DNA of 64,000 nucleotides from Streptomyces flavotricini (GTDB lineage Bacteria > Actinomycetota > Actinomycetes > Streptomycetales > Streptomycetaceae): contig NZ_JAINUL010000001.1 of assembly GCF_020639365.1 (NCBI RefSeq), positions 5,632,620-5,696,619 on the forward strand. The letters run 5' to 3'. The first letter of the stretch is position 1; each line of letters begins with the position of its first letter. The notes below the pieces were generated by a model. The model did no database searches. It worked only from the letters and a program-made list of their open reading frames with translations, and was not told where the DNA came from. A program made the position numbers and the translations under genes. Of this stretch, positions 41,868 to 51,684 are shown piece by piece.

Positions 41868-43484
41868 TCACATACGGAAGATGCCGAAGCCGCGATCGCC
41901 CAGCGGAGCGTTCGCGCACGCGGTCAGGGCCAGCCCCAGCACCTGCCGGGTCTCCATCGGGTCGATGACCCCGTCGTCCCACAGCCGCGCCGTGGCGTAG
42001 TAGGCATTGCCCTGTTCCTCGTACTGCGCCCGGACCGGGGCCTTGAAGGCCTCCTCGTCCTCGAGCGGCCACTCCTGGCCCGCGCCCTCGATCTGGTCCC
42101 GCTTGACGGTCGCCAGTACGGACGCGGCCTGTTCGCCGCCCATCACGGAGATCTTGGCGTTGGGCCACATCCACAGGAAGCGCGGGGAGTACGCCCGCCC
42201 GCACATCGAGTAGTTGCCGGCCCCGTACGAGCCGCCGACGACCACCGTCAGCTTCGGGACCCGCGTGCACGCCACGGCCGTGACCATCTTGGCGCCGTGC
42301 TTGGCGATGCCGCCGGCCTCGTAGTCGCGGCCGACCATGAAGCCCGAGATGTTCTGGAGGAAGAGGAGCGGGATCCCGCGCTGGTCGCACAGCTCGATGA
42401 AGTGCGCGCCCTTCTGGGCGGATTCCGAGAAAAGGATGCCGTTGTTGGCGACGATGCCCACCGGGTGGCCGTGGATCCGGGCGAAGCCGGTGACCAGCGT
42501 CTGCCCGAACTCGGACTTGAACTCCTGGAAGCGGGAGCCGTCCACGATCCGGGCGATGACCTCGCGGGCGTCGTAGGGGGTGCGCGAGTCGACCGGGACC
42601 GCTCCGTACAGCCCGTACGGGTCCACCTTCGGCTCTTCCGGCGCCTCGACCGACCAGGGCAGGGCCCCGCGCTCGGGCAGGGTCGCCACGATGTTCCGTA
42701 CGATCCGCAGCGCGTGCGCGTCGTCCTCCGCGAGGTGGTCGGTGACGCCCGAGGTCCGGGAGTGGACCTCGCCGCCGCCGAGCTCCTCGGCGGTGACCAC
42801 CTCGCCGGTGGCGGCCTTCACCAGCGGCGGGCCGCCGAGGAAGATCGTGCCCTGGCCGCGGACGATGACGGCCTCGTCGCTCATCGCCGGGACGTACGCG
42901 CCGCCCGCCGTGCAGGAGCCGAGGACGGCGGCGATCTGCGGGATGCCGGCGCCCGACATGCGCGCCTGGTTGTAGAAGATGCGGCCGAAGTGCTCCCGGT
43001 CGGGGAAGACCTCGTCCTGCATGGGGAGGAAGGCGCCGCCCGAGTCGACGAGGTAGAGGCAGGGGAGACGATTCTCCAGGGCCACTTCCTGCGCGCGGAG
43101 GTGCTTCTTGACGGTCATCGGGTAGTACGTGCCGCCCTTGACGGTGGCGTCGTTCGCGACGATCACGCACTCGCGGCCGCTGACCCGGCCGATGCCGGCG
43201 ATGACCCCTGCGGCCGGGGCCGCGCCCCCGTACATCCCCTCGGCGGCCAGCGGGGCCAGCTCCAGGAAGGGGGATCCGGGGTCGAGGAGGGTGTCCACCC
43301 GGTCGCGGGGGAGCAGCTTCCCGCGGGCGGTGTGGCGGGCGCGGGCCTTCTCGCCGCCGCCGAGCCGGGCCGCGTCGAGCCGGGCGCGCAGCCCCTCGGT
43401 GAGCTCGCGGTGGGCGGCCTCGTTGGTCCGCCAGGCCTCGGACGCCGGGTCCGCGGCGCTCGTCAGCACTGGTGCCTGCTGCAT
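41868..43484 (-). CDS. accD1: Acyl-CoA carboxylase beta chain (carboxyltransferase)
   Basis: A 538-residue carboxyltransferase with N and C crotonase-fold halves. GGAFLPMQDEVFPD and the methylcrotonyl-type GSCTAGGAYVPAMSDE lie in the N half. LFLQNISGFMVGRDYEAGGIAKHGAKMV and GSYGAGNYSMCGRAYSPRFLWMWPNA lie in the C half. These resemble 3-methylcrotonyl-CoA carboxylase beta subunits (MccB) more than propionyl-CoA ones. It is the first gene of the leucine-degradation operon, divergent from the TetR gene. Confidence 0.95.
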   Translation of the reverse strand: MQQAPVLTSAADPASEAWRTNEAAHRELTEGLRARLDAARLGGGEKARARHTARGKLLPRDRVDTLLDPGSPFLELAPLAAEGMYGGAAPAAGVIAGIGRVSGRECVIVANDATVKGGTYYPMTVKKHLRAQEVALENRLPCLYLVDSGGAFLPMQDEVFPDREHFGRIFYNQARMSGAGIPQIAAVLGSCTAGGAYVPAMSDEAVIVRGQGTIFLGGPPLVKAATGEVVTAEELGGGEVHSRTSGVTDHLAEDDAHALRIVRNIVATLPERGALPWSVEAPEEPKVDPYGLYGAVPVDSRTPYDAREVIARIVDGSRFQEFKSEFGQTLVTGFARIHGHPVGIVANNGILFSESAQKGAHFIELCDQRGIPLLFLQNISGFMVGRDYEAGGIAKHGAKMVTAVACTRVPKLTVVVGGSYGAGNYSMCGRAYSPRFLWMWPNAKISVMGGEQAASVLATVKRDQIEGAGQEWPLEDEEAFKAPVRAQYEEQGNAYYATARLWDDGVIDPMETRQVLGLALTACANAPLGDRGFGIFRM

Positions 43485-43513
43485 CGGTCGAGCTCCCTTG
43501 CTCGGTGCACGCT

Positions 43514-43529
43514 GTTAATGAGCGTTAAC
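43514..43529. promoter_or_regulatory. TetR operator copy 1
   Basis: gttaatgagcgttaac is an interrupted inverted repeat (gttaa...ttaac), 14 of 16 bases identical to the copy at 43545-43560. It lies between the divergent accD1 and TetR starts. Confidence 0.8.
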
Positions 43530-43544
43530 GCATGTACAGCTTAG

Positions 43545-43560
43545 GTTAACGAGCGCTAAC
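43545..43560. promoter_or_regulatory. TetR operator copy 2
   Basis: gttaacgagcgctaac lies 31 bp (three helical turns) from copy 1, on the same face of the DNA. The two copies flank the probable promoters of both divergent genes. Confidence 0.8.
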
Positions 43561-43583
43561 GGCCCTGTCTAGAATGGATTCCC

Positions 43584-44162
43584 ATGAGCACCAGAGCCGC
43601 CGCCCCGACCCGTCGCGAGCAGATCCTCAGCGAGGCCGCCCGTCTCTTCGCCGCGCGTGGATTCCACGGCGTCGGCGTGGACGAGATAGGGGCCGCCGTG
43701 GGCATCAGCGGCCCCGGCCTCTACCGCCATTTCGCGGGCAAGGACGCCATGCTGGCCGAGCTGCTCGTCGGGATCAGCGAGCGGCTGCTGACGGGCGGCC
43801 GCCACCGGGTGGCCGAGGCCGCGGGCGACCCGGAGGGCGTACTGGCCTCCCTCATCGACGGCCACATCGACTTCGCGCTCGACGACCGGGCGCTGATCAC
43901 CCTGCACGACCGGGAGCTGGACCGGCTGCGGGAGGCCGACCGCAAGCTCGTACGGCAGCTGCAGCGGCAGTACGTCGAGCTGTGGGTGGAGGTCGTACGG
44001 GAACTGCACCCGCAGGTCGGCGAGGCGGAGGTGCGGGTGGCCGTGCACGCCGTCTTCGGCCTGCTCAACTCCACCCCGCACCTGGCGGCGCTCGGCCGCG
44101 AGGCGACGGAATCCCTGCTGCGGCGCCTCGCGCACGGGGCGTTCGGGGCGCTGTCGGGGTGA
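43584..44162 (+). CDS. TetR-family regulator of the leucine-degradation operon
   Basis: A 192-residue TetR protein. The N-terminal HTH reads REQILSEAARLFAARGF and VDEIGAAVGISGPGLYRHFAGKDAML; the C-terminal ligand domain is helical. It is divergent from accD1 with two copies of a 16-bp operator between them, so it most likely represses the operon and itself. The probable inducer is a branched-chain acyl-CoA or related intermediate. That ligand is an inference from context. Confidence 0.93.
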   Translation: MSTRAAAPTRREQILSEAARLFAARGFHGVGVDEIGAAVGISGPGLYRHFAGKDAMLAELLVGISERLLTGGRHRVAEAAGDPEGVLASLIDGHIDFALDDRALITLHDRELDRLREADRKLVRQLQRQYVELWVEVVRELHPQVGEAEVRVAVHAVFGLLNSTPHLAALGREATESLLRRLAHGAFGALSG

Positions 44163-44227
44163 GGCGACGCGTCCGCTGGTCGGAATGGCACCGGCGCCCG
44201 GGGCCCGGCGGCGGCAGAATGGGCCGC

Positions 44228-45025
44228 ATGCCGAAGCCGATAGAGACGCACGTACCGACCCGCGCCGAGCTCGTCGACCATCTGGTCCGCACCCGGATCT
44301 CGGGTCAGGTCGCGACGCCCCGTGAGAACAACCTGTCGCACTACCGCAAGCTCGCCAACGGCGACCGGCACTACTGGCTGGGCCTGGAGCTGGGCGACCG
44401 CTGGACGGACGAGCAGGACGTGCTCGCCGTGATGGCGGAGCGGGTCGGGGTCGTCGACGACGCCGCGCACCGCTTCGGCCAGGACACCATCGACCCGGAG
44501 CTGACCGTCTCCGGCCTCGACCGGATGGCGGCGCGGCTGCGGAAGGCGGCCCTGGACCGGCAGAGCGTGCTGCTCGCCACGGGGCACCCGGGCGGGCTGC
44601 TGGACGTCCACCGGGCGACGGCGGCGGCGCTGCGCGCGGCGGGCTGCGAGATCGTGGTGATCCCGGCCGGTCTGGTCGCGGACGAGGGCTCGGTGTGGCA
44701 GTTCGCGGACGTCGCCGTGCTGGAGCGGGGCGCCACGCTGTGGCACACCCACTCCCCGGAGCCGATGGCCGCGATCCTGGACGGCCTCGCGGCGGCGAAC
44801 CGCCCCCAGCCGGACCTGGTCGTCGCCGACCACGGCTGGGCGGGGTGCGCGGCGCAGCGCGGGCTGGACGCGGTGGGGTACGCGGACTGCAACGACCCGG
44901 CGCTGTTCCTCGGCGAGGCGGAGGGCACCCTCCAGGTGGCGGTCCCCCTCGACGACCACGTCCGCGACCCGCGCTTCTACGACCCGATGGTGGCGTACCT
45001 GCTGTCGTCGGCGGGTCTGCTCTGA
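44228..45025 (+). CDS. Conserved phosphatase-like protein
   Basis: A 265-residue soluble protein widely annotated in Streptomyces as phosphatase. Seen segments are NLSHYRKLANGDRHYWLGLE, LLATGHPGGLLDVHRATAAAL, a GCEIVVIPAG strand, LWHTHSPEPMAAIL and LVVADHGWAGCAAQRGL. Conserved Asp, His and Gly loops suggest a nucleotide- or phosphate-binding enzyme, but I cannot assign a catalytic mechanism. The ATG is at 44228, 65 bp after the TetR gene. The annotation should be treated as provisional. Confidence 0.75.
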   Translation: MPKPIETHVPTRAELVDHLVRTRISGQVATPRENNLSHYRKLANGDRHYWLGLELGDRWTDEQDVLAVMAERVGVVDDAAHRFGQDTIDPELTVSGLDRMAARLRKAALDRQSVLLATGHPGGLLDVHRATAAALRAAGCEIVVIPAGLVADEGSVWQFADVAVLERGATLWHTHSPEPMAAILDGLAAANRPQPDLVVADHGWAGCAAQRGLDAVGYADCNDPALFLGEAEGTLQVAVPLDDHVRDPRFYDPMVAYLLSSAGLL

Positions 45026-45032
45026 GAGGTGC

Positions 45033-45061
45033 CCGGCGGGGCGTCGCCGCGGCCCCGCCGG
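45033..45061. terminator. Hairpin between convergent genes
   Basis: A 9-bp stem (ccggcgggg / ccccgccgg) with an 11-nt loop lies between the phosphatase-like gene and the SDR gene. Confidence 0.65.
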
Positions 45062-45072
45062 TGTGCCTTCGG

Positions 45073-45933
45073 TTAGGCGAGCCAGCTCGTCATCTCGGTC
45101 TGGACAATCGAGCCGTCCAGGTCCGCGAGCTTCATGCCGACGAAGTTGCGCGCCCAGTCGGAGGTCTGGATGCGGAACGGCATCTTCTCGGCGGTCAGCG
45201 CGTCGATGACCGGCGCCGCCGCCTGCTCCGAGGTCTGGGCGGTGTCGCTGCCGAAGGACTGCAGGGCGTGGTTGATGTAGCCCTGCAGGGCCGGGGCGTA
45301 CGGGCCCGCCTGGGTGAGCAGTGCCGGAATGTCGAGTCCGACGTTGTTCACGAACTCGCTGGCGACGGCGCCCGGCTCGATGACGGACACCTGGACGCCC
45401 ATGGCCGCGGCGACCGGGGCCAGCGACTCCATGAAGCCCTCCACGGCGAACTTGGCGGCGCAGTAGGACTCGTTGAACGGCTGGCCGATGACGCCGCCGA
45501 CGCTCGTCACGGTGATGACGCGGCCGCCCGAGGCGCGCAGGTGCGGGAGCGCGGCGCGGGTGAGCTCGGCGACGCCGAAGAAGTTGACCTCCATGACGTT
45601 CCGCAGCTGCTCCATGCCGTGCTGCTCGATGGTGCCCACGAAGCCCGCGCCCGCGTTGTTCACGACCGCGTCGAGGTGGCCGTGCTCGGCCACGACCTCG
45701 GCCACGCACGCCGCCACGGACTGCGCGTCGGTCACGTCGAGCCGCTTGACCTGGACGAGTTCGGTGACGCCGGCTTCGGCGGCGGCCTTGTTCAGGGCGT
45801 CGGCGCGGGTGGTGTCGCGCATGGTGGCGACGGTGTGCCAGCCGGCCCGGGCGGCGGCGACCGCGGCGGCCAGGCCGATGCCGGAGGAGGTGCCGGTGAT
45901 GAGGACGGTCTTGGCGGCGGTGTCGGTGCTCAT
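45073..45933 (-). CDS. SDR-family oxidoreductase
   Basis: A 286-residue classical short-chain dehydrogenase. The TGTSSGIG cofactor loop near residue 14, NNAG at about 92 and catalytic Ser-Tyr-Lys (TVTSVGG; then SYCAAKFAVEG) are intact. VATMRD after strand 2 hints at NADP preference. It is divergent from a MarR gene with a large CA/GT-rich dyad between them, so it is probably the target of that regulator. Confidence 0.93.
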   Translation of the reverse strand: MSTDTAAKTVLITGTSSGIGLAAAVAAARAGWHTVATMRDTTRADALNKAAAEAGVTELVQVKRLDVTDAQSVAACVAEVVAEHGHLDAVVNNAGAGFVGTIEQHGMEQLRNVMEVNFFGVAELTRAALPHLRASGGRVITVTSVGGVIGQPFNESYCAAKFAVEGFMESLAPVAAAMGVQVSVIEPGAVASEFVNNVGLDIPALLTQAGPYAPALQGYINHALQSFGSDTAQTSEQAAAPVIDALTAEKMPFRIQTSDWARNFVGMKLADLDGSIVQTEMTSWLA

Positions 45934-45952
45934 GGAAGGCTCCCTAGATTTG

Positions 45953-45993
45953 TGCGTGCACACACACATTAACGATGTGTGCGTGTGCACGCA
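45953..45993. promoter_or_regulatory. Long CA/GT-rich dyad operator between SDR and MarR genes
   Basis: Left arm 45953-45969 (tgcgtgcacac...) and right arm 45975-45993 (...gtgtgcacgca) form an inverted repeat with one 2-nt length difference and a 5-nt centre. This is a likely MarR operator controlling both divergent genes; it overlaps where both promoters should be. Confidence 0.75.
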
Positions 45994-46011
45994 ACCCGGT
46001 ATCCTTCCCGT

Positions 46012-46485
46012 ATGGCGCACACGAATCTCAACCTGGACGGCCTCACCCCCCGCGACCACGCCTTCTACGGTCTGGTCTGGGCCGGGACCACCCTCACCGC
46101 CCGGGTCGACCAGGCGCTCACGCGCCGGCACGACCTGCCGCTGTCGTGGTTCGAGGTGATGCTGTGGCTGAGCGTCCAGAAGGATCCGGTCGCCCCGTCC
46201 GAGCTGGGCGCCCGGACCCTGCTCAGCCGCAGCCAGGTCTCGCGCGTCGCCGATTCGCTCCGCGCCCGCGGCCTGGTCGAGCGGGTCCCGTCCCCGACGG
46301 ACGCCCGGTCCGTGGGCATCGCCCTCACCGAGGCGGGCCGCCGCGCCTTCGCGGAGGCCGACGCCACCCGCCGCGAGGCCCTCGCCGAGGTCTTCGACGA
46401 CCGCCTCGACGACGCGGACATAGCCGCGCTGGAGGCGGTCTGGGCCAAGCTCAAGGCCAAGCCCGGGGCCAAGCCCGAGGCGTAG
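46012..46485 (+). CDS. MarR-family regulator
   Basis: A 157-residue winged-helix regulator. The HTH and wing are visible: FEVMLWLSVQKDPVAPSELGA, LLSRSQVSRVADSLRARGLVERV, and PSPTDARSVGIALTEAG. A Lys/Ala/Pro tail (KLKAKPGAKPEA) closes the protein. The ATG at 46012 is preferred over an upstream GTG that would begin within the operator. It probably represses itself and the divergent SDR gene. Confidence 0.92.
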   Translation: MAHTNLNLDGLTPRDHAFYGLVWAGTTLTARVDQALTRRHDLPLSWFEVMLWLSVQKDPVAPSELGARTLLSRSQVSRVADSLRARGLVERVPSPTDARSVGIALTEAGRRAFAEADATRREALAEVFDDRLDDADIAALEAVWAKLKAKPGAKPEA

Positions 46486-46551
46486 CCCTTCAGGCGCCAC
46501 CGGCCCTTCCGGCACAGGGCGTTGTCAGTGGCCGGGGCTAGCGTCGAAGGC

Positions 46552-47418
46552 GTGACGACACCGCCGAAGAACCAGAACGCGCTGTCCCCGCTGGCCGAGG
46601 ACCCGCAAGGCCGCGCCCTGGGGCTGGACCTGCCGCCCGGCACGATCGTCGACGGGCCCGCCGGGCGGACCCCGCTGTGGTCCCGGGCGCGGCGCGAGCC
46701 GTTGCTGTGGGTCTCCGACGAGCCCGTCGGCGTCGGCGTGCTCGCTGCCTGCCGCTCCCGCCTGGCCCGGACCGGCGCCGGCCTTCAGGCGGTACTGCTC
46801 CAGGAGCGGCGCGGCCTGGAGGAGTGGTGGAACCGCGGCGAGCTGTGCCCCGGTTCGATGTCCGACCCCGACGACCACCACGTCGAGCCGGTGCTGCGCG
46901 AGTTCTGGGCCGGGGTCGTCCCCGATCCGGAGGAGGGGGAAGGCCCCGACGGGGCCGGGCTCATGGCCCCCTTCGGCCGCGACTGGCCCGGCCTCGCGGA
47001 GCACCGGACCCCGCGGGAGGACCCGGAGGCGGTCGCCCTCGCCCTCGCCGACGAGCTGATCCGGGACGGGGTCCTGCCGGGCCCGCGGCTCGCGCTGGTC
47101 CCCGCCGCCCGGGGAGCCGACGTACCCACCGCGATGGGCTGGCAGGGTGCGGCGAACCACGAGAACGACACGGCGCTGCTCACCACCGTCATGCGCTCGT
47201 GGGAGGAGCGGTTCGGGGCCCGCGTCATCGCACTCGGCTTCGACGAGGTCCACCTGTCCGTGGCCGCCCCGCTCCCGACGAGGGTCGCGGCGCTGCCGGT
47301 CGCCGCCGAGCACTTCGCCTTCTGCCCCGACAACGTGTGGCAGGGCTCGGGCAGCGTCCGCGCGTATGCCGACGAGGCCGTGACCGGCGCGGAGCACTGG
47401 GCGTTCTGGTGGGACTGA
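46552..47418 (+). CDS. DUF4253-domain protein
   Basis: A 288-residue soluble protein whose C-terminal ~110 residues match DUF4253. Cues are ARGADVPTAMGWQGAANHENDTALL, RSWEERFGARVIALGFDEVHLSV, and the ending EHWAFWWD. The N-terminal half holds a separate alpha/beta region. The function of the family is unknown. The GTG at 46552 lies behind a gaagg site. It converges with tesB with only 11 bp between stop codons, leaving little room for a terminator. Confidence 0.85.
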   Translation: MTTPPKNQNALSPLAEDPQGRALGLDLPPGTIVDGPAGRTPLWSRARREPLLWVSDEPVGVGVLAACRSRLARTGAGLQAVLLQERRGLEEWWNRGELCPGSMSDPDDHHVEPVLREFWAGVVPDPEEGEGPDGAGLMAPFGRDWPGLAEHRTPREDPEAVALALADELIRDGVLPGPRLALVPAARGADVPTAMGWQGAANHENDTALLTTVMRSWEERFGARVIALGFDEVHLSVAAPLPTRVAALPVAAEHFAFCPDNVWQGSGSVRAYADEAVTGAEHWAFWWD

Positions 47419-47429
47419 CGCAGTGGGCG

Positions 47430-48308
47430 TTAGGCGCGGGGGACGCGTACGACGCCCTCCTGGATGACGGTCACGGCGAGACGCCCGTCCTGGGTCCAGA
47501 TCCGGGCCTGCCCGAGCCCGCGCCCGGCCGCGGCCGACGGGGACTCCTGGTCGTACAGCAGCCATTCGTCGGCGCGGAACGGCCGGTGGAACCACATCGC
47601 GTGGTCCAGCGAGGCGCCCACCACGTCGCCGACCGCCCAGCCGCCCCGGCCGTGCGCGAGCAGCACCGAGTCGAGCAGGGTCATGTCCGAGACGTAGGTG
47701 GCCAGGCAGGTGTGCAGGAGCGCGTCGTCGCTCTCCAGCTTCCCGGCCGTGCGGAACCACACCTGCGAGCGCGGTTCGACGGGCTTGCCGACGCTGCCCC
47801 AGGGCGGGACCGTCGCGTACCGCAGGTCCACGGCGTCGCGCGCCTCGATCAGCCGCTCCACCGTGCCCGGGTCGCGGAAGACCTCCCGGTACGCGGGCAG
47901 CGCCTCGGCGGCCGTCGGCAGGCTCTCCGGATCGGGTGCGTCCGGCATCGCGGCCTGGTGGTCCAGGCCCTCCTCGTACGTCTGGAAGGACGCGGAGAGG
48001 TGGAAGATCGGCTGGCCGTGCTGGACGGCGACGACCCGGCGGGTGGTGAAGGAGCGCCCGTCGCGGATCCGGTCGACCGCGTAGACGATCGGCGCGCCGG
48101 GATCCCCGGCGCGCAGGAAGTACGAGTGCAGCGAGTGCGCGGTGCGGTCCTCGGGCACGGTCCGCCCGGCCGCGACCAGGGCCTGGGCCGCGACCTGGCC
48201 GCCGAAGACGCGCGGTACCAGCGCCGAACGGCTGGTACCGCGGAAGATGTTCTCCTCGATCTGCTCCAGGTCGAGCAGATCGAGGAGCGTCGTCAGTGCC
48301 TCGTTCAT
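47430..48308 (-). CDS. tesB: Acyl-CoA thioesterase II
   Basis: A 292-residue double-hotdog thioesterase. The N-terminal hotdog includes FGGQVAAQALVAAGRTVPEDRTAHSLHSYFLRAGDP and the GRSFTTRRVVAVQHG strand. The C-terminal hotdog has SLDHAMWFHRPFRADEWLLYDQESP, where the catalytic Asp of TesB is expected. It hydrolyses medium- to long-chain acyl-CoAs. It lies 18 bp downstream of an acyl-CoA dehydrogenase and is presumably cotranscribed with it in fatty-acid or branched-acyl turnover. Confidence 0.93.
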   Translation of the reverse strand: MNEALTTLLDLLDLEQIEENIFRGTSRSALVPRVFGGQVAAQALVAAGRTVPEDRTAHSLHSYFLRAGDPGAPIVYAVDRIRDGRSFTTRRVVAVQHGQPIFHLSASFQTYEEGLDHQAAMPDAPDPESLPTAAEALPAYREVFRDPGTVERLIEARDAVDLRYATVPPWGSVGKPVEPRSQVWFRTAGKLESDDALLHTCLATYVSDMTLLDSVLLAHGRGGWAVGDVVGASLDHAMWFHRPFRADEWLLYDQESPSAAAGRGLGQARIWTQDGRLAVTVIQEGVVRVPRA

Positions 48309-48326
48309 GGAGTGGAGGCCAGGGCC

Positions 48327-49484
<1,158 letters not shown>

Positions 49485-49653
49485 AGCCGCCTCCTCGATC
49501 CTGTCGCCCGTCGCGCTGTCGCGCCGTGTCTAAGCGCTTGCTCAGACTATTAAGTTACCGGTGGGTCGGGTGGGCTGTCCAGAGTCGCGGAGGGGTACCG
49601 GGTGTGATGTCCGGCGCGGGCCGGCGGGGTGAGCCGTCGGCCCGCGCCGACCC

Positions 49654-49977
49654 TCACTTGCCGAGCACCTTGCCGGTCCACTGGCCGGCGGCGCCGTGCA
49701 TCAGGGCCTCGTTGCCCAGGATCTGGGTGCCGGGCAGCGAGGCCATGCCGATGTCGCCGGCCGGCGCCGCGCCGTTGTGGGAGCCGACCGTGTTGTCGCG
49801 GCCGGCGTTGAACACGTCGTCGCCGGCCACCTGGTTCAGGTCGCCGAAGACGATCGAGTACGTGTTGTCGATCGGCGCGTACACGGTGAAGGTGTCGTCG
49901 GCGCAGGCGGCGGAGGCGCCGGCCAGGATGACGCCGCCGGCGGCGAGAGCGGTCAGGGCGAGGCGGATCGATCGCAC
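49654..49977 (-). CDS. Small secreted protein
   Basis: A 107-residue exported protein. The signal peptide RSIRLALTALAAGGVILAGASAACA is cleaved after about residue 26, leaving a mature domain of about 80 residues. It is rich in Asn, Asp and Gly (IVFGDLNQVAGDDVF, NAGRDNTVGSHNG). The pattern of short beta-forming, Asn/Gly-rich segments recalls small Streptomyces surface proteins, but it lacks the chaplin motif and Cys pair. Function is unknown. The GTG is at 49977. Confidence 0.75.
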   Translation of the reverse strand: MRSIRLALTALAAGGVILAGASAACADDTFTVYAPIDNTYSIVFGDLNQVAGDDVFNAGRDNTVGSHNGAAPAGDIGMASLPGTQILGNEALMHGAAGQWTGKVLGK

Positions 49978-50107
49978 GAGGGCACTGCCTTTCGAGGTGG
50001 GGGTGGGGGAGCAGTGCGAAGGTAGGCCGCCGCGCGGCGCGAGAAGGCGAGCCCGCCGCCGGGAGCGACGAGTCCATCCGTACGGCGCAGCCCCCCGCCC
50101 GGTCCGC

Positions 50108-51559
50108 TCAGGACTCCGGTGCCCGGGTCAGCGCGAACCACAACTCCATCCGGGCGTCCGGGTCGTCGAGATTGCGGTCGAGGAGGGCCGCGGCGCGGGC
50201 GATGCGCTGGCGGACGGTGTTGCGGTGCAGGCCGAGGGCGGCGGCGCTGCGGTCCCAGCTGCCGTGGTGCGCCAGCCAGGCGCGCAGGGTGTCCCGCAGG
50301 GCGGGGGAGAGCGGGCCGAGCAGGGCCTCGGCGTGGGCGCGGGCCTCGGCCGCGCCCACGAGCCCCGCGAGCCCGGGCTCGGTGTGCCGGGCCAGCGGGG
50401 TGCGGGCCGCCTCGGCGCGGTCCAGGGCCCGGCGGGCCTGCGCGTCGGCGGTGGACAGGGCGTCGGGGCCGGCCGGTGCGCTGACCCCGAGCCGCCACCC
50501 GGGCTGCGGGGCGGGCTCCCGGTCGGTGAGGAGCCGTACGGCCGGGCCGTCCGGGTCCAGCAGCACGGTGCCCAGCGCGGCGGCGAGGGCCTGCGGATCG
50601 GCGCCGCCTCGGGCGTGGACGGCGTACCAGGGCCCGGGCCCGCCCAGCGCCCCCGCGGGGGAGCCGCCGAGCAGCAGCCGGGCCAGCGCGGCGGCCTCGG
50701 CCCCGGCCGGCCGCTCCGCGGTGATCAGGGTCAGCAGGACGGCGGCGACGGAGGCGATGGTGTGGTCGCCGGGGACCCGGGCCGGGGTGGCGAGGGCCAG
50801 CACCCGGCCGCCGCCGACGGCGTAGACGGCGAGGTGCGTTCCGCGGGAGGCGTCGGTGGCGGTGGCCGCGGCCCCGCCCGCCACCCGCCGCGCCAGCTCC
50901 CGCACGGCGCCGAGCACCTCCTCCCCGACCCCGGCCCCGGCGGCCCGTACGATCCCGACCGCGGTCGAGGCGGGGGCCGTCGCGGGGCCCGGCGCCGGGC
51001 CGCCCGAGGGACCGGGCCCCGCGGCCGCGGCGCCGGCCGGGGTCAGGAGGGCGGCCCAGCCACCCAGGCTCGACGCCAGGCGGGTCAGGACCGCCGCGAC
51101 CGGGTCGGGCCGGGCGGCCGCCGTGGCGAGCGATTGCTGGACCTCGGCGACCCGGCGCAGCTCCCGCGTACGGGCCTGCGCCATCAGCCGCCAGACGCTC
51201 CGGGCGACCGCCGTGAAGGGGGTCCGCGGCGGGACTTCCAGCAGAGGCAGCCCGTACCGCGCACAAGCCGCCGCCAGCGCCGCCGGCACCTCCTCGTGCA
51301 CGGGCGCCACGCCGAAGCCGAGCGCCGCCGCGCCCGCGGCGACGAGCCCTCTCACGTAGCCGTCGGGGTCGGCCCCCAGCTCCGCGCCGGCGGTGAGCAG
51401 CAGCTCGCCGCCCAGCAGGTAGGGCGAGGGATCGGCCATCTCGGAGGCGTGCACCCCGTGCACATCGGCCTCGGCGGGCCCCGCGAGGTGGCGCAGCCCC
51501 AGCTCCCGGTCGGCGAGCAGCGCGGCCAGGGGGACCGGTGGGGTGGGCGGGGCCTCCAT
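50108..51559 (-). CDS. PucR-family transcriptional regulator
   Basis: A 483-residue regulator. The N-terminal PucR-type sensor domain (VHGVHASEMADPSPYLLGGELLLTAG, in the family consensus) is followed by a very Ala/Gly/Pro-rich middle. A C-terminal PucR HTH closes the protein (LRDTLRAWLAHHGSWDRSAAALGLHRNTVRQRIARAAALL). PucR proteins control purine, amino-acid and polyamine catabolism. It is divergent from the agmatinase operon 125 bp away, which is its likely target. ATG 51559 has a ggag site; ATG 51574 is possible. Confidence 0.92.
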   Translation of the reverse strand: MEAPPTPPVPLAALLADRELGLRHLAGPAEADVHGVHASEMADPSPYLLGGELLLTAGAELGADPDGYVRGLVAAGAAALGFGVAPVHEEVPAALAAACARYGLPLLEVPPRTPFTAVARSVWRLMAQARTRELRRVAEVQQSLATAAARPDPVAAVLTRLASSLGGWAALLTPAGAAAAGPGPSGGPAPGPATAPASTAVGIVRAAGAGVGEEVLGAVRELARRVAGGAAATATDASRGTHLAVYAVGGGRVLALATPARVPGDHTIASVAAVLLTLITAERPAGAEAAALARLLLGGSPAGALGGPGPWYAVHARGGADPQALAAALGTVLLDPDGPAVRLLTDREPAPQPGWRLGVSAPAGPDALSTADAQARRALDRAEAARTPLARHTEPGLAGLVGAAEARAHAEALLGPLSPALRDTLRAWLAHHGSWDRSAAALGLHRNTVRQRIARAAALLDRNLDDPDARMELWFALTRAPES

Positions 51560-51684
51560 GGATGCTCCGTACATATCAGAGAGGGTTGATGGATGAAACG
51601 TACACTTCGCGCCCTCGTGGTGGCGGCTTACGCTCGAAGCACCGCACCGTCACCCCCCGCAGGACCTCCGGAAGGGCACCCCTC

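Noticed and set aside
49654..49977. Chaplin or rodlin identity for the small secreted protein
   Set aside because: It is secreted and Asn/Gly-rich, but it lacks the chaplin domain motif and paired cysteines and has no recognisable rodlin core.
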